Below, one piece after another: positions 28,437-36,971 of a stretch of 64,000 bases of DNA. The number at the start of each line of letters is the position of its first letter. The first letter of the stretch is position 1. This DNA comes from Streptomyces sp. HUAS YS2 (GTDB lineage: Bacteria > Actinomycetota > Actinomycetes > Streptomycetales > Streptomycetaceae). The notes below the pieces were generated by a model that ran no database searches, had not been told where the DNA came from, and saw only the letters and a program-made list of their open reading frames with translations. The stretch spans positions 2,513,001-2,577,000 of the forward strand of contig NZ_CP137573.1 in the NCBI RefSeq assembly GCF_033343995.1. The letters are read 5' to 3'. The translations under genes were made by a program, and so were the position numbers.

Positions 28437-29200
28437 CAGGTCAGCAGCTCCGTGGTGGTCACCGCGCGCAGTCCGCGGCGGTCGAGGTCGGCGAGGAGGG
28501 CGGGCAGCGCGGCGACCGTGTCCGCGTAGCCGAGGTGCAGGCTCACCACGGATCCGTTGCGGATCGGCCCGGTGACGTTGCGGACGACGGCCGGTGCGCC
28601 GGGCGAGGTGAAGTCGAGGGAGTCGACCTCGTAACCGAGGACGTGCGGGTAGCCGGCCCGCGCGGCGGCCCGCTGGACGTGCGGGAGCGCGTGCGGGGCG
28701 CGGGAGGGGCGGAACCAGGTGCCGATGGAGCCGGTGAGCCGGCGCAGCCGCTGCGCGCAGGCGTTGATCTCGGCGTACGCCTGCGCTTCGGTCATGGCGT
28801 TGATGTCGACGTGGCGCTGGGTGTGGTTGCCGAGGTCGTGGCCGCCGTCGAGGATCCGCCGGGCCAGGTCGGGATACCGGTCGAGCCAGTCGCCGACGGC
28901 GAGGACGGTGAGCCGGGCGCCGGCCCGCTCGGCCGCGGTGAGCAGGGCGCGGGCGACGGCGGGGTCGCCCTGGCCGTGGAAGGTGAGGGCGACCCGCGCC
29001 CGGTCGCGGGGGCCGTGGTCGATCTCGGTGGGACGGCCGGGGAACCGGCGCGGGAGCGGCGCGGCGGCGGGCTCGGCGGGCGCGGCCGCGGACGGGGGGT
29101 CCGCGGGGCGTCGGTCCGTACCGCAGGCGGCGGTGACGGCTCCCGCGAGGGCGGCGGCCGCACCCGCCCGCAGGGCGCCACGGCGGTCGGTCGGAGTCAC
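28436..29200 (-). CDS. Polysaccharide deacetylase-fold (NodB) lipoprotein with altered active site
   Basis: A 254-residue exported protein: the signal GALRAGAAAALAGAV ends at TAAC, a lipobox-like Cys26. The NodB barrel follows, but motif 1, normally TFDDG with the catalytic base and a metal Asp, reads TFHGQGD. Motif 2 HTQRH (the metal His pair, in GNHTQRHVD) and the motif 3 Arg in WFRPSRAPH are present, as is a late SLHLGY. The loss of the Asp-Asp pair suggests altered chemistry or a binding role. The start is GTG 29200; upstream lies a long AT-rich region. It is first in a two-gene lipoprotein operon with the propeller. Confidence 0.8.
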   Translation of the reverse strand: MTPTDRRGALRAGAAAALAGAVTAACGTDRRPADPPSAAAPAEPAAAPLPRRFPGRPTEIDHGPRDRARVALTFHGQGDPAVARALLTAAERAGARLTVLAVGDWLDRYPDLARRILDGGHDLGNHTQRHVDINAMTEAQAYAEINACAQRLRRLTGSIGTWFRPSRAPHALPHVQRAAARAGYPHVLGYEVDSLDFTSPGAPAVVRNVTGPIRNGSVVSLHLGYADTVAALPALLADLDRRGLRAVTTTELLT

Positions 29201-29572
29201 CCGCTCATTAAAAGGCTGGTATGCCCGAAAGGTAATGATTGAGCCAATTCAGGACGTTTGCCGTCGCCGACCCTCCCGGGGCACCAAAGGGCGGCTTCGT
29301 CGAAACAATCAATGAACGCCATACTTATTCATCGTTTACAAGGCAGGTGCTCTATGTCACCAATGATTCACTGGTCAACTGTCCGGATTTGACCTGATCT
29401 GCCCCGCTAGGGACTTTTGCCGCAAGGCCCCTGGTCTGCCATAGTCGAGGACACGACCCCCATTGACCCGGGCCAGGTCGACTCGGCGCCGTGGACACAC
29501 CCCCTTCGTCCGCGGCGCTCCACACGAAGCCCCCATGGCGCCCCACCACGGCGAACGGGGGCTTCGGTGCGT
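29201..29572. other. AT-rich intergenic region
   Basis: No convincing gene is seen. The part 29201-29400 is clearly richer in A and T than the rest of the window (for example CATACTTATTCATCG near 29320) and should contain the minus-strand promoter of the deacetylase-propeller operon. The right end holds the terminator of the RsbW-like gene. An open frame at 29491-29685 is crossed by that terminator and is not taken as a gene. Confidence 0.5.
29525..29566 (-). terminator. Hairpin after the RsbW-like gene
   Basis: CGAAGCCCCC and GGGGGCTTCG form a perfect 10-bp stem with a 22-base loop, directly past the stop at 29573 on the minus strand. Confidence 0.65.
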
Positions 29573-30079
29573 TCAGGGACGGTCGGCGACCCGCATCTCG
29601 AACCAGGTGGTCTTGCCGCGCGGCAGCAGGTCGACGCCCCAGCGGTCCGAGAGCTTGTCGACGAGGAAGAGGCCGCGCCCGCTGATGTCGAGCTCGTGGA
29701 CGGGCATCAGGCAGGGCAGCCCGCGGGACGGGTCGCGCACCTCGATCCTGATCCAGCCGCGGCGGCGCAGCATCCGCAGTCCGAAGACCCGGGCCCCGGT
29801 GTGCCGGACGGCGTTGCCGACCAGCTCGGAGACGAGCAGGACGGCGTGCTCGGCGATCTGCGGGGAGAGCATCCAGTGGCGCAGCACGACGCACTGGGTG
29901 AGCCGGCGGGCCGTCGCGGCCGACTCCGGCAGGGACGGCAGACGGACTTCGCCCTCCACCGGATTGCCGAACAACTCCAGCGCCTTGAGGGCCTGTTCGT
30001 CCTCGGCGCCCGGTACCCACCGGGCAGCGGCAGAGCCGCCGCGCTGCCGTGGTTGCTCCACACCCTCCAGGCCCGCCAT
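29573..30079 (-). CDS. ATP-binding regulatory protein (RsbW/HATPase_c, anti-sigma-factor-like)
   Basis: A 168-residue single-domain GHKL ATPase of the kind abundant in Streptomyces. The N-box is VSELVGNAVRHTGA, the G1-like box is VRDPSRG and the G2-like box is SGRGLFLVDKLSDRWGVD. These proteins phosphorylate anti-anti-sigma factors or bind sigma factors; no partner sits nearby. The N-terminal 40 residues are polar and not conserved, and a downstream start is possible. About 250 bases separate it from the enoyl-CoA hydratase gene upstream, with nothing clear in them. Confidence 0.85.
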   Translation of the reverse strand: MAGLEGVEQPRQRGGSAAARWVPGAEDEQALKALELFGNPVEGEVRLPSLPESAATARRLTQCVVLRHWMLSPQIAEHAVLLVSELVGNAVRHTGARVFGLRMLRRRGWIRIEVRDPSRGLPCLMPVHELDISGRGLFLVDKLSDRWGVDLLPRGKTTWFEMRVADRP

Positions 30080-30329
30080 GCCCCCATCATGGCCGCCCGG
30101 GAGCGTCCGCGGGGCCGTTCCGGAGGAATCGCTCCCCCGGTTCCGGCGGCCGCGCGGAACCCGTCAGTCATATGCCAGGGGCAGAAATCGCCCCGGAAAA
30201 CCGGCCTTGACCTGCGACGACGCACCGTATTCACATGATCACGGAACCGTCGAAAACCGGCCGGAACCAGCCGTCCCCCGTGGCGGCGTCGAACCACTCA
30301 CATGGTTGACGCCGCCAACTTCATGCCGG

Positions 30330-31097
30330 TCAGAGGAACTTGGCCTTGCCCGGGCCCTCCTCGACGAAGCTGCGCATGCCACGCTCGCGGTCCTCGGTCG
30401 CGAACAGCCCGGCGAACCAGTTCCGTTCGATCGCCAGTCCGGTGTCGATGTCGGCCTCCAGGCCCGCGTCGATCGACTCCTTCGCGGCGCGCAGCGCCAG
30501 CGCCGGGCCCTGGGCGAGCTTCGCGGCCCAGGCGTGCGCCTGCTCGTACACCTCGGCGGCCGGGACGACGCGGTCGACCAGGCCGAGGGTCAGCGCCTCG
30601 TCGGCCTTGACCATGCGGCCGGTGAAGATGAGGTCCTTGGCCTTGGAGGGGCCGATGAGGCGGGACAGCCGCTGGGTGCCGCCGGCGCCGGGGATCAGGC
30701 CGAGCAGGATCTCCGGCTGGCCGAGCTTGGCGTTGTCCGCGGCGATCCGGTAGTCGGCGCAGAGCGCCAGCTCACAGCCGCCGCCCAGGGCGTACCCGGT
30801 GACCGCGGCGACCACGGGCTTGGGGATGCGGGCGATCGCGGTGAACGCGTCCTGGAGGCCGCGGGACCGCTTGACCATGGCCGCGTGGTCCATGACCTGC
30901 ATCTCCTTGATGTCCGCGCCGGCCGCGAACACCTTCTCCCCGCCGTACAGGATCACCGCGCGCACGTCGTCGCGGTCGGTCGCCTCCTGGGCCAGCTCGC
31001 GCAGCCGGTCCTGGGTGGCGATGTCCAGCGCGTTCATCGGGGGGCGGTCGAGGCGGATCGTGCCGACGCCTTCGGCGACTTCGAGGTTCACAGTCAT
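30330..31097 (-). CDS. Enoyl-CoA hydratase/isomerase family protein
   Basis: A 255-residue crotonase. The oxyanion-hole segments are AAGADIKEM and ALGGGCELALCAD, and the two catalytic glutamates of true hydratases are present: Glu in GGGCELAL and Glu in GQPEILLGLIPGAGG. The end RNWFAGLFATEDRERGMRSF is typical of the short-chain group. It should hydrate trans-2-enoyl-CoA in beta-oxidation or amino-acid breakdown. No acyl-CoA dehydrogenase is adjacent. The hairpin TCTGGGGG-TCT-CCCCCAGA at 31121-31139 lies 24 bases before the start. Confidence 0.92.
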   Translation of the reverse strand: MTVNLEVAEGVGTIRLDRPPMNALDIATQDRLRELAQEATDRDDVRAVILYGGEKVFAAGADIKEMQVMDHAAMVKRSRGLQDAFTAIARIPKPVVAAVTGYALGGGCELALCADYRIAADNAKLGQPEILLGLIPGAGGTQRLSRLIGPSKAKDLIFTGRMVKADEALTLGLVDRVVPAAEVYEQAHAWAAKLAQGPALALRAAKESIDAGLEADIDTGLAIERNWFAGLFATEDRERGMRSFVEEGPGKAKFL

Positions 31098-31154
31098 GGA
31101 GGCAGGTTAGCCCTGGGGGGTCTGGGGGTCTCCCCCAGATGGACGCAGCACGAC

Positions 31155-31193
31155 GGCGGGCCCGGTGCTGTTGCTCACAGCACCGGGCCCGCC
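31155..31193 (-). terminator. Strong terminator after the first L,D-transpeptidase gene
   Basis: Two 17-base arms at 31155-31171 and 31177-31193 (GGCGGGCCCGGTGCTGT and its exact complement) form a perfect stem with a 5-base loop, 18 bases past the stop at 31211. Confidence 0.9.
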
Positions 31194-31210
31194 TTCGATC
31201 GGGGGAGGAC

Positions 31211-32461
31211 CTACTTGGTCCACTCCTCCCAGGACATGTTCCAGCCGTTCAGACCGTTGTCCGGCTGGATCTGCTTGTCCTTGGAGTTCTTCACGACCAC
31301 GACGTCGCCGATGATCGAGTTGTTGTAGAACCAGGCGGCCGGCGTGGAGCCGTCACCGGCGCCGCGGGCGTCCCGCAGGCCGACGCAGCCGTGGCTGACG
31401 TTCGACGAGCCGAAGGTGCCGGCGGAGGCCCAGTAGTTGCCGTGCACGAAGGTGCCCGAGGTGGACAGGCGCATGGCGTGCGGGACGTCCTTGATGTCGT
31501 ACTCGCCGCCGAAGCCGACCGTGGCCCCGTTCATGCGGGTCACCTTGTACTTCTCGCTGATGACCATCTGACCGTTGTACGTGGTCGTGGACGGCGCGCC
31601 CGCGGTGATCGGGATGGTCCGGATGACCTTGCCGTCGCGGCGGACCTTCATCGTCTTGGAGCTCGCGTCCACGGTGGCGACCTGGGCGCGGCCGATGGTG
31701 AACTTCACCGTCTTCTTCTGCTTGCCGTAGACGCCCGGGCGGCCCTCGACGCCGTCCAGGTTGAGCTCCACCGTCACCTTGGTGCCGGCGGCCCAGTAGT
31801 CCTTCGGACGGAAGTCGAGCCGGTCGTTGCCGAACCAGTGGCCCTGGACCTCGACGTTCGGCTCCGCGGTCACCTTGATGGCGTTCTCGACGGCGTCCGG
31901 GTTGGTGATGCCGCGGGTGAAGTTGATCGAGACCGGCATGCCGACGCCGACGGTCGAGCCGTCCTCCGGCGTGTAGTGGCCGACGAAGGTGTTCTTCGGG
32001 ACCAGGGTGGTGAAGGTGGTGTCCTTCGCCGACTCACGGCCCTCGGCGTCCTTCGCGATCGCGTGGACCTTGTACTGGGTGGCGGCGGCCAGGTGCCGCG
32101 CGGGCTCCCAGCTGGAGCCGTCCGCGGCCAGCTTGCCCTCGACCGGGGTGCCCTTGGAGTCGGCCACCTCGACGGTGGTCAGCTTGCCCTTCTCGGCGGT
32201 GACCTTCAGCGCACCGCTGGTGGCGACGTCGTTCGCGCCGTCCTTCGGCAGGACGGTCACGACGGCCTGCGAGGCCGAGTTCTCGACCTGGCCGCCGCCC
32301 TTGCCCTGCCCCGACTTCCCGGCGTCGTCGCCGTCCCCGCCGCCACAGGCCGTCACAAGAAGGAGCATCGCCCCCGCCGCCAGTGCCCGCAGGCGTACGC
32401 CCCCGCGCACGCGTCCGCGACCCGCCCCGGCCGATGCACCCGATATCGGCTGCCCGTTCAC
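31211..32461 (-). CDS. L,D-transpeptidase lipoprotein (YkuD, Ig-like domains), copy 1
   Basis: This enzyme links peptidoglycan stems through 3-3 cross-links. The 416-residue protein has a basic signal ending in the lipobox LVTAC, a Gly/Lys linker, two Ig-like domains (about residues 80-270) as in mycobacterial Ldt, and the YkuD domain with HGNYWAS and the catalytic Cys359 in SHGCVGLRD. GTG 32461 is chosen for the GAGGGGAG ribosome site 9 bases before it; the frame is open upstream. A GATTAT -10-like box near 32540 (minus strand) lies upstream. It is followed by a strong terminator and preceded by a paralogue in the same orientation. Confidence 0.93.
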   Translation of the reverse strand: MNGQPISGASAGAGRGRVRGGVRLRALAAGAMLLLVTACGGGDGDDAGKSGQGKGGGQVENSASQAVVTVLPKDGANDVATSGALKVTAEKGKLTTVEVADSKGTPVEGKLAADGSSWEPARHLAAATQYKVHAIAKDAEGRESAKDTTFTTLVPKNTFVGHYTPEDGSTVGVGMPVSINFTRGITNPDAVENAIKVTAEPNVEVQGHWFGNDRLDFRPKDYWAAGTKVTVELNLDGVEGRPGVYGKQKKTVKFTIGRAQVATVDASSKTMKVRRDGKVIRTIPITAGAPSTTTYNGQMVISEKYKVTRMNGATVGFGGEYDIKDVPHAMRLSTSGTFVHGNYWASAGTFGSSNVSHGCVGLRDARGAGDGSTPAAWFYNNSIIGDVVVVKNSKDKQIQPDNGLNGWNMSWEEWTK

Positions 32462-32660
32462 TCTGGTCCACTCCCCTCGCACGGCCTGGTCCCGCCACGG
32501 CCTGCTACCCCCGCGCGCTCGACTGGCGCGCACGGCGCTAGATAATCACACCGCAGCCACGGAAAGTTCACTGCGAATGTCACCGTTCAGTCCCAACTCG
32601 TCCCGGGACGGCGGCGCAGGCCCGCAGGTCGGGGCGGGGGTGCGGGAAGCGGGCGCGGGG

Positions 32661-33902
32661 TCAGCGCAGGGCGGAGCCGGCCTTCCACCGGATCCAGTCC
32701 ATGTTCCACCCTCCCAGGCCGTTGTCGGGAGCGACCTTTCGGTCACGGGAGTTGACCACTTCCACGACGTCACCGACGAGGGTCCGGTCGAAGAACCAGC
32801 CGGCCGGGCTGGACGAGCTGCCGCCCTTCTCGTCCTGCAGGCCGACACAGCCGTGACTGACGTTCGCCGAGCCGAAGGTGTCCTCGGACGCCCAGTAGTT
32901 GCCGTGCAGGAAGGTCCCGGAGTTGGTCAGCCGGATGGCGTGCGGCACGTCCTTGATGTCGTACTCGCCGCCGAAGCCGACCGTCCGGCCGTCCATCCGG
33001 GTCACGTCGAACAGCTCCGTGACCACCATCTTGCCGTTGTACGTGGTGGTCTTCGGGGCCCCGGCGGTGATCGGCAGGGTCGCCAGGACCTGACCGTCCC
33101 GGCGTACCTCCATGGTGTGTTCCTCGGCGTCCACCAGGGAGACCTGGGAGCGGCCGACGGTGAACCCGACGGTCTTGCGCTGGATCCCGTACACGCCGGG
33201 CGCCCCTTCGACGTCCCGCAGGTTCAGCTCGACGGTGACCTCGGTGCCGGGCTTCCAGTACTCCTTCGGCCGGAAGTCGAGCCGCTCCTTGCCGAACCAG
33301 TGGCCGGCGACCTCGACCGGCGGGTCGGAGGTGATCCGGATGGCCCGCTCGACGGCCGCGCGGTTCTCGATGGGCCGGTTGAAGCCGAACGAGACGATCA
33401 TGCCGGTGCCCACGGTGGAGCGGTTCTCCGGCTTGAAGTAGCCGATGAAGCGCTTCTCGGGGACGACGGTGGCGAAGGTGGTGTGCCGGGCGGACCGGCG
33501 GCCGTGCTCGTCCAGCGCGACCACGTCCACGCTGTACCTGGCGGCCAGTGCGAGCCGGGCGCCCGCGGCCGGACGCCAGTGCAGGCCGTCCTCGCTGATG
33601 GTCCCCTCCAGGCGGGCGGGCTGGGCGTCCTCGACCTGGACGACGGAGACTCTCTCGAGCCGTCCGCCGTCGATCTCGATCTCGACCGGCCCGTCCGCCG
33701 GGACGGCGCGCGTGCCGTCCTCGGGGGTGATCCGGATGACGTCCCCCGGGGCCTTCTTGCCGGGCAGCGGGAGGGAGAGACCGCCGCCCTTCCCGCCGTC
33801 GGATCCGCCGTCGCCGGTGCAGCCCGTCGTCGCGGCCAGCAGGCCGGCCGCCGCCAGCCCGAGGCCCAGGCAGGTCCTCGCCCGCTTCAGTACATGTTTC
33901 AC
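32661..33902 (-). CDS. L,D-transpeptidase lipoprotein (YkuD, Ig-like domains), copy 2
   Basis: A paralogue of copy 1, 413 residues. The signal peptide ends at the lipobox AATTGC; after a Gly-rich linker come the Ig-like domains and the YkuD domain with catalytic Cys352 in SHGCVGLQDEKG. Both share whole blocks such as TTYNGKMV, VGFGGEYDIKDVPHA and HGNYWAS, so they arose by duplication, but their N-terminal Ig domains differ more. The start is GTG 33902 because the signal begins there (VKHVLKRARTCLG); the ribosome site is weak, with GGAGG about 18 bases away. It diverges from glgX across 172 bases. Confidence 0.92.
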   Translation of the reverse strand: MKHVLKRARTCLGLGLAAAGLLAATTGCTGDGGSDGGKGGGLSLPLPGKKAPGDVIRITPEDGTRAVPADGPVEIEIDGGRLERVSVVQVEDAQPARLEGTISEDGLHWRPAAGARLALAARYSVDVVALDEHGRRSARHTTFATVVPEKRFIGYFKPENRSTVGTGMIVSFGFNRPIENRAAVERAIRITSDPPVEVAGHWFGKERLDFRPKEYWKPGTEVTVELNLRDVEGAPGVYGIQRKTVGFTVGRSQVSLVDAEEHTMEVRRDGQVLATLPITAGAPKTTTYNGKMVVTELFDVTRMDGRTVGFGGEYDIKDVPHAIRLTNSGTFLHGNYWASEDTFGSANVSHGCVGLQDEKGGSSSSPAGWFFDRTLVGDVVEVVNSRDRKVAPDNGLGGWNMDWIRWKAGSALR

Positions 33903-34074
33903 GCCCGGCCCAACGACTGCCCCCCTCCAGGGGAAACGTGCGTGCGGGTCATGTTGGGAGCACGGTCGTCCGGGCAGAACAGGTGGGAGGACCACGTGCG
34001 GGGAGCGCCGGCCGGGACGCCGGGGCTCCCCGGAGTCGGAGCACGGGGCCCGACGAGCCGCGGGAGGCCGGCAG

Positions 34075-36312
34075 GTGTCGAGCGCAGCCGAACAGGAGGC
34101 GGTGCGGGAGGGAGCGGCGCTCTCCCCTGCCGTGGAGCAGGTGCGGGAGCGGGGCCCGGGTCCCGGGCCGGTGGTGTGGCCGGGCGCGCCGACGCCGCTG
34201 GGGGCCCGCTGCCGGGTCGGGCCGGACGGGGTCGCGGGCACGAACTTCGCGCTGTGGGCGGGCGGGGCGGAGGCGGTGGAGCTGTGCCTGTTCACACCGG
34301 ACGGGACGGAGAAGCGGCTGCCGCTGACCGAGCTGACCCACGAGATCTGGCACGGCTTCGTGCCGGGGGTGGCGGCGGGGCAGCGGTACGGCTACCGGGT
34401 GCACGGCCGCTGGGACCCGTGGACGGGGGCCCGCTGGAATCCGGCCAAGCTGCTGCTGGACCCGTACGCACGGGCGGTGGACGGCGACTTCGCCCTGCCC
34501 GCGGAGGTGTACGGGCACGTCCGGGACTGGCCGCAGCAGCATGTGGCGGACACCGTGCGCGACGAGCGGGACTCGGCGCCGTTCGTGCCCAAGGGCGTGG
34601 TCGTCCAGGACGACGACGACTGGGCGGACGACCGCCGGCCGAAGACACCGTGGCCCGACTCCGTCATCTACGAGCTGCACGTGAAGGGCTTCACGCAGCG
34701 GCACCCGGGGATCCCGGAGGAGCTGCGGGGCACATACGCGGGGCTCGCGCACCCGGCGGCGATCGAGCACCTGGTCCGGCTCGGGGTGACGGCGGTCGAG
34801 CTGCTGCCGGTGCACCAGTTCGCGCACGAGGACCATCTGCTGCGACGCGGGCTGCGCAACCACTGGGGCTACAACTCGATCGGCTACTTCGCCCCGCACG
34901 CCGGATACAGCGCGTCGGGAACGACGGGTCAGCAGGTCGGCGAGTTCAAGCGGATGGTGCGGGCGCTGCACGCGGCGGGCATCGAGGTCATCCTCGACGT
35001 GGTCTACAACCACACCGCGGAGGCGGGCGAGCTGGGGCCGACGCTCTCCCTGAAGGGCATCGACAACCGGGGCTACTACCGGCTCCAGTCGGACGCCCGC
35101 CGGTACGCCGACTACACCGGCTGCGGCAACACCCTGCACGTGGTGCAGCCGCAGGTGCTGCGGCTGATCACCGACTCGCTGCGGTACTGGGTCACCGAGA
35201 TGGGCGTGGACGGCTTCCGCTTCGACCTGGCGGCGGCGCTGGCCCGCTCCATGCACGACGTCGACATGCTGTCGCCGTTCCTCGCGGTGATCGCGCAGGA
35301 CCCCGTGCTGCGCCGGGTCAAGCTGATCGCCGAGCCGTGGGACGTCGGCAACGGCGGCTACCAGGTGGGTGCGTTCCCGCCGCTGTGGACCGAGTGGAAC
35401 GACCGCTACCGGGACGCGGTGCGGGACTTCTGGCGCGGCGCGCTGCCCGACGTACGGGACCTGGGCTACCGGCTGTCCGGCTCCAGCGACCTGTACGCGT
35501 GGGGCGGCCGGCGGCCGTACGCCTCGGTCAACTTCGTCACCGCGCACGACGGGTTCACGCTGCGGGACCTGGTGACCTACGAGCGCAAGCACAACGAGGC
35601 GAACGGGGAGGGCAACCGGGACGGCACGGACGACAACCGGGCGTGGAACTGCGGGGTGGAGGGCGAGACCGACGATCCGGCGGTCAACGCGCTGCGCCGC
35701 CGCCAGATCCGCAACCTGCTCACCACGCTGCTGCTGTCGACCGGCGTGCCGATGCTGGTCGCGGGCGACGAGATGGGTCGCACGCAGGGCGGCAACAACA
35801 ACGCGTACTGCCAGGACAACGAGCTGGGCTGGGTGGACTGGTCGCTGCCGGACGGCGACGGCCCGCGCGGCCTGCTCGAACTGACCACCCGGCTGCTCGA
35901 CCTGCGTCACCGTCACCCGGTGCTGCGCCGCCGGGCGTTCTTCGACGGCCGCCCGCAGGGCGCGGACGGGCTGCGGGACCTGGCCTGGTTCACGCCGGAG
36001 GGCGCGGAGATGACCGAGCCGGACTGGTACGCGCCGGCGGCGACGATCGGCCTGTACCTGTCGGGCCGCGACATACCGGGCCGGGACGCACGCGGCGCCC
36101 AGGTCACCGACGACAGCTTCCTGGCCGTGCTGCACGCCGCGCCCGAGCCGGTGGAGTTCATGCTGCCCGGGCCGCCGTGGGCGGAGTCGTACGAGCTGGT
36201 CGTGGACACCTCGCGCGAGGACCAGTCGCGCGCCCCGGGGACGGTGCACCGGGGCGGCGAGCGGTTCACGGTGGCGGAACGGTCGGTGGTGCTGCTGCGG
36301 GTGGTGGGCTAG
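34075..36312 (+). CDS. glgX: Glycogen debranching enzyme GlgX
   Basis: GlgX hydrolyses the alpha-1,6 stubs left by phosphorylase on glycogen. The 745-residue GH13 protein has an N-terminal carbohydrate-binding module (from GTNFALWAGGAEAVELCL), then the barrel: nucleophile Asp384 in FRFDLAA, acid/base Glu420 in IAEPWDVG, and the stabilising Asp in TAHDGFTL. The GlgX-specific YNHTAEAGE and GDEMGRTQGGNNNAYCQDNE blocks are present. GTG 34075 is chosen because GGGAGG lies 8 bases before it. Its stop (TAG) and the stop of the convergent regulator gene share one CTAG. Confidence 0.95.
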   Translation: MSSAAEQEAVREGAALSPAVEQVRERGPGPGPVVWPGAPTPLGARCRVGPDGVAGTNFALWAGGAEAVELCLFTPDGTEKRLPLTELTHEIWHGFVPGVAAGQRYGYRVHGRWDPWTGARWNPAKLLLDPYARAVDGDFALPAEVYGHVRDWPQQHVADTVRDERDSAPFVPKGVVVQDDDDWADDRRPKTPWPDSVIYELHVKGFTQRHPGIPEELRGTYAGLAHPAAIEHLVRLGVTAVELLPVHQFAHEDHLLRRGLRNHWGYNSIGYFAPHAGYSASGTTGQQVGEFKRMVRALHAAGIEVILDVVYNHTAEAGELGPTLSLKGIDNRGYYRLQSDARRYADYTGCGNTLHVVQPQVLRLITDSLRYWVTEMGVDGFRFDLAAALARSMHDVDMLSPFLAVIAQDPVLRRVKLIAEPWDVGNGGYQVGAFPPLWTEWNDRYRDAVRDFWRGALPDVRDLGYRLSGSSDLYAWGGRRPYASVNFVTAHDGFTLRDLVTYERKHNEANGEGNRDGTDDNRAWNCGVEGETDDPAVNALRRRQIRNLLTTLLLSTGVPMLVAGDEMGRTQGGNNNAYCQDNELGWVDWSLPDGDGPRGLLELTTRLLDLRHRHPVLRRRAFFDGRPQGADGLRDLAWFTPEGAEMTEPDWYAPAATIGLYLSGRDIPGRDARGAQVTDDSFLAVLHAAPEPVEFMLPGPPWAESYELVVDTSREDQSRAPGTVHRGGERFTVAERSVVLLRVVG

Positions 36313-36971
36313 CCGGGGGTGGCGCGGCCGAGGATGCCGCGTTCGTAACCGGTGGCCACGGCGGCGGCGCGGTCCTTCACGTCCAGTTTGGCGAAGATGT
36401 GGGTCAGGTGCGTCTTCACCGTCGCCTCGCTGATGAACAGTTCGGCGGCGATGGCCTTGTTGGAGGTGCCCTTCGCGACGAGGGCGAGGACCTCCGACTC
36501 GCGGGCCGAGAGGGTGTCGTCGCGTGGCGGGGCGGCCGGTGTGCGGACGCGGGTGACGAGGCGGGAGGCGACGGCCGGGGAGAGGACCGTACGACCGTCG
36601 GCGGCGGCCCGGACGGCGGCGAACAGCTCGTCGCGGGGGGCGTCCTTGAGGAGGTACCCGGTGGCGCCCGCCTCGATCGCGGGGAGGGTGTCGGAGTCCG
36701 TGTCGTACGTCGTGAGGACGAGGACCCGGGCGCGGGCGCCGCGACGGGTCAGCTCGGCGATCGCGTCCACTCCCCCGCCGCCGGGCATCCGCAGGTCCAT
36801 CAGGATCACGTCGGGGTCCAGGCTCAGGGCGAGTTCGACGCCCCGGACGCCGTCCGGCGCCTCGCCGAGGACGGTGAAGGCGGGCTCGGCGGCGAACATG
36901 CCGCGCAGCCCGTCGCGTACGACCGGGTGGTCGTCGACGATCAGCAGGGTGGTGGTCCGTTGCTCAGTCAT
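36309..36971 (-). CDS. Response regulator, NarL/LuxR type
   Basis: A 220-residue regulator. The receiver domain has the acidic pair VDDH, the phospho-acceptor Asp59 in ILMDLRMPG, Thr in VLTTYD and Lys in YLLKDA. The LuxR-type DNA-binding domain follows (LSARESEVLALVAKGTSNK, helix ATVKTHLTHIFAKL). Its start overlaps the kinase gene by 8 bases, so it is the natural partner of that kinase. It probably controls the operon that begins with the ABC transporter genes. Confidence 0.95.
   Translation of the reverse strand: MTEQRTTTLLIVDDHPVVRDGLRGMFAAEPAFTVLGEAPDGVRGVELALSLDPDVILMDLRMPGGGGVDAIAELTRRGARARVLVLTTYDTDSDTLPAIEAGATGYLLKDAPRDELFAAVRAAADGRTVLSPAVASRLVTRVRTPAAPPRDDTLSARESEVLALVAKGTSNKAIAAELFISEATVKTHLTHIFAKLDVKDRAAAVATGYERGILGRATPG

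Noticed and set aside
27204..29200. Propeller and deacetylase-like genes as part of the CDPS-P450 pathway
   Set aside because: They are on the opposite strand beyond a strong shared terminator and both encode exported lipoproteins, while the CDPS and P450 are cytosolic.
29491..29685. Short open frame in the gap before the RsbW-like gene
   Set aside because: It crosses the terminator hairpin and the 3' end of the RsbW-like gene, and has no ribosome site or recognisable sequence.
33949..36249. Very long minus-strand open frame opposite glgX, and similar long frames opposite other genes
   Set aside because: High GC removes stop codons in shadow frames; the translations have repetitive Arg/Ala/Pro composition and no domain, while the plus-strand gene has all GH13 motifs.
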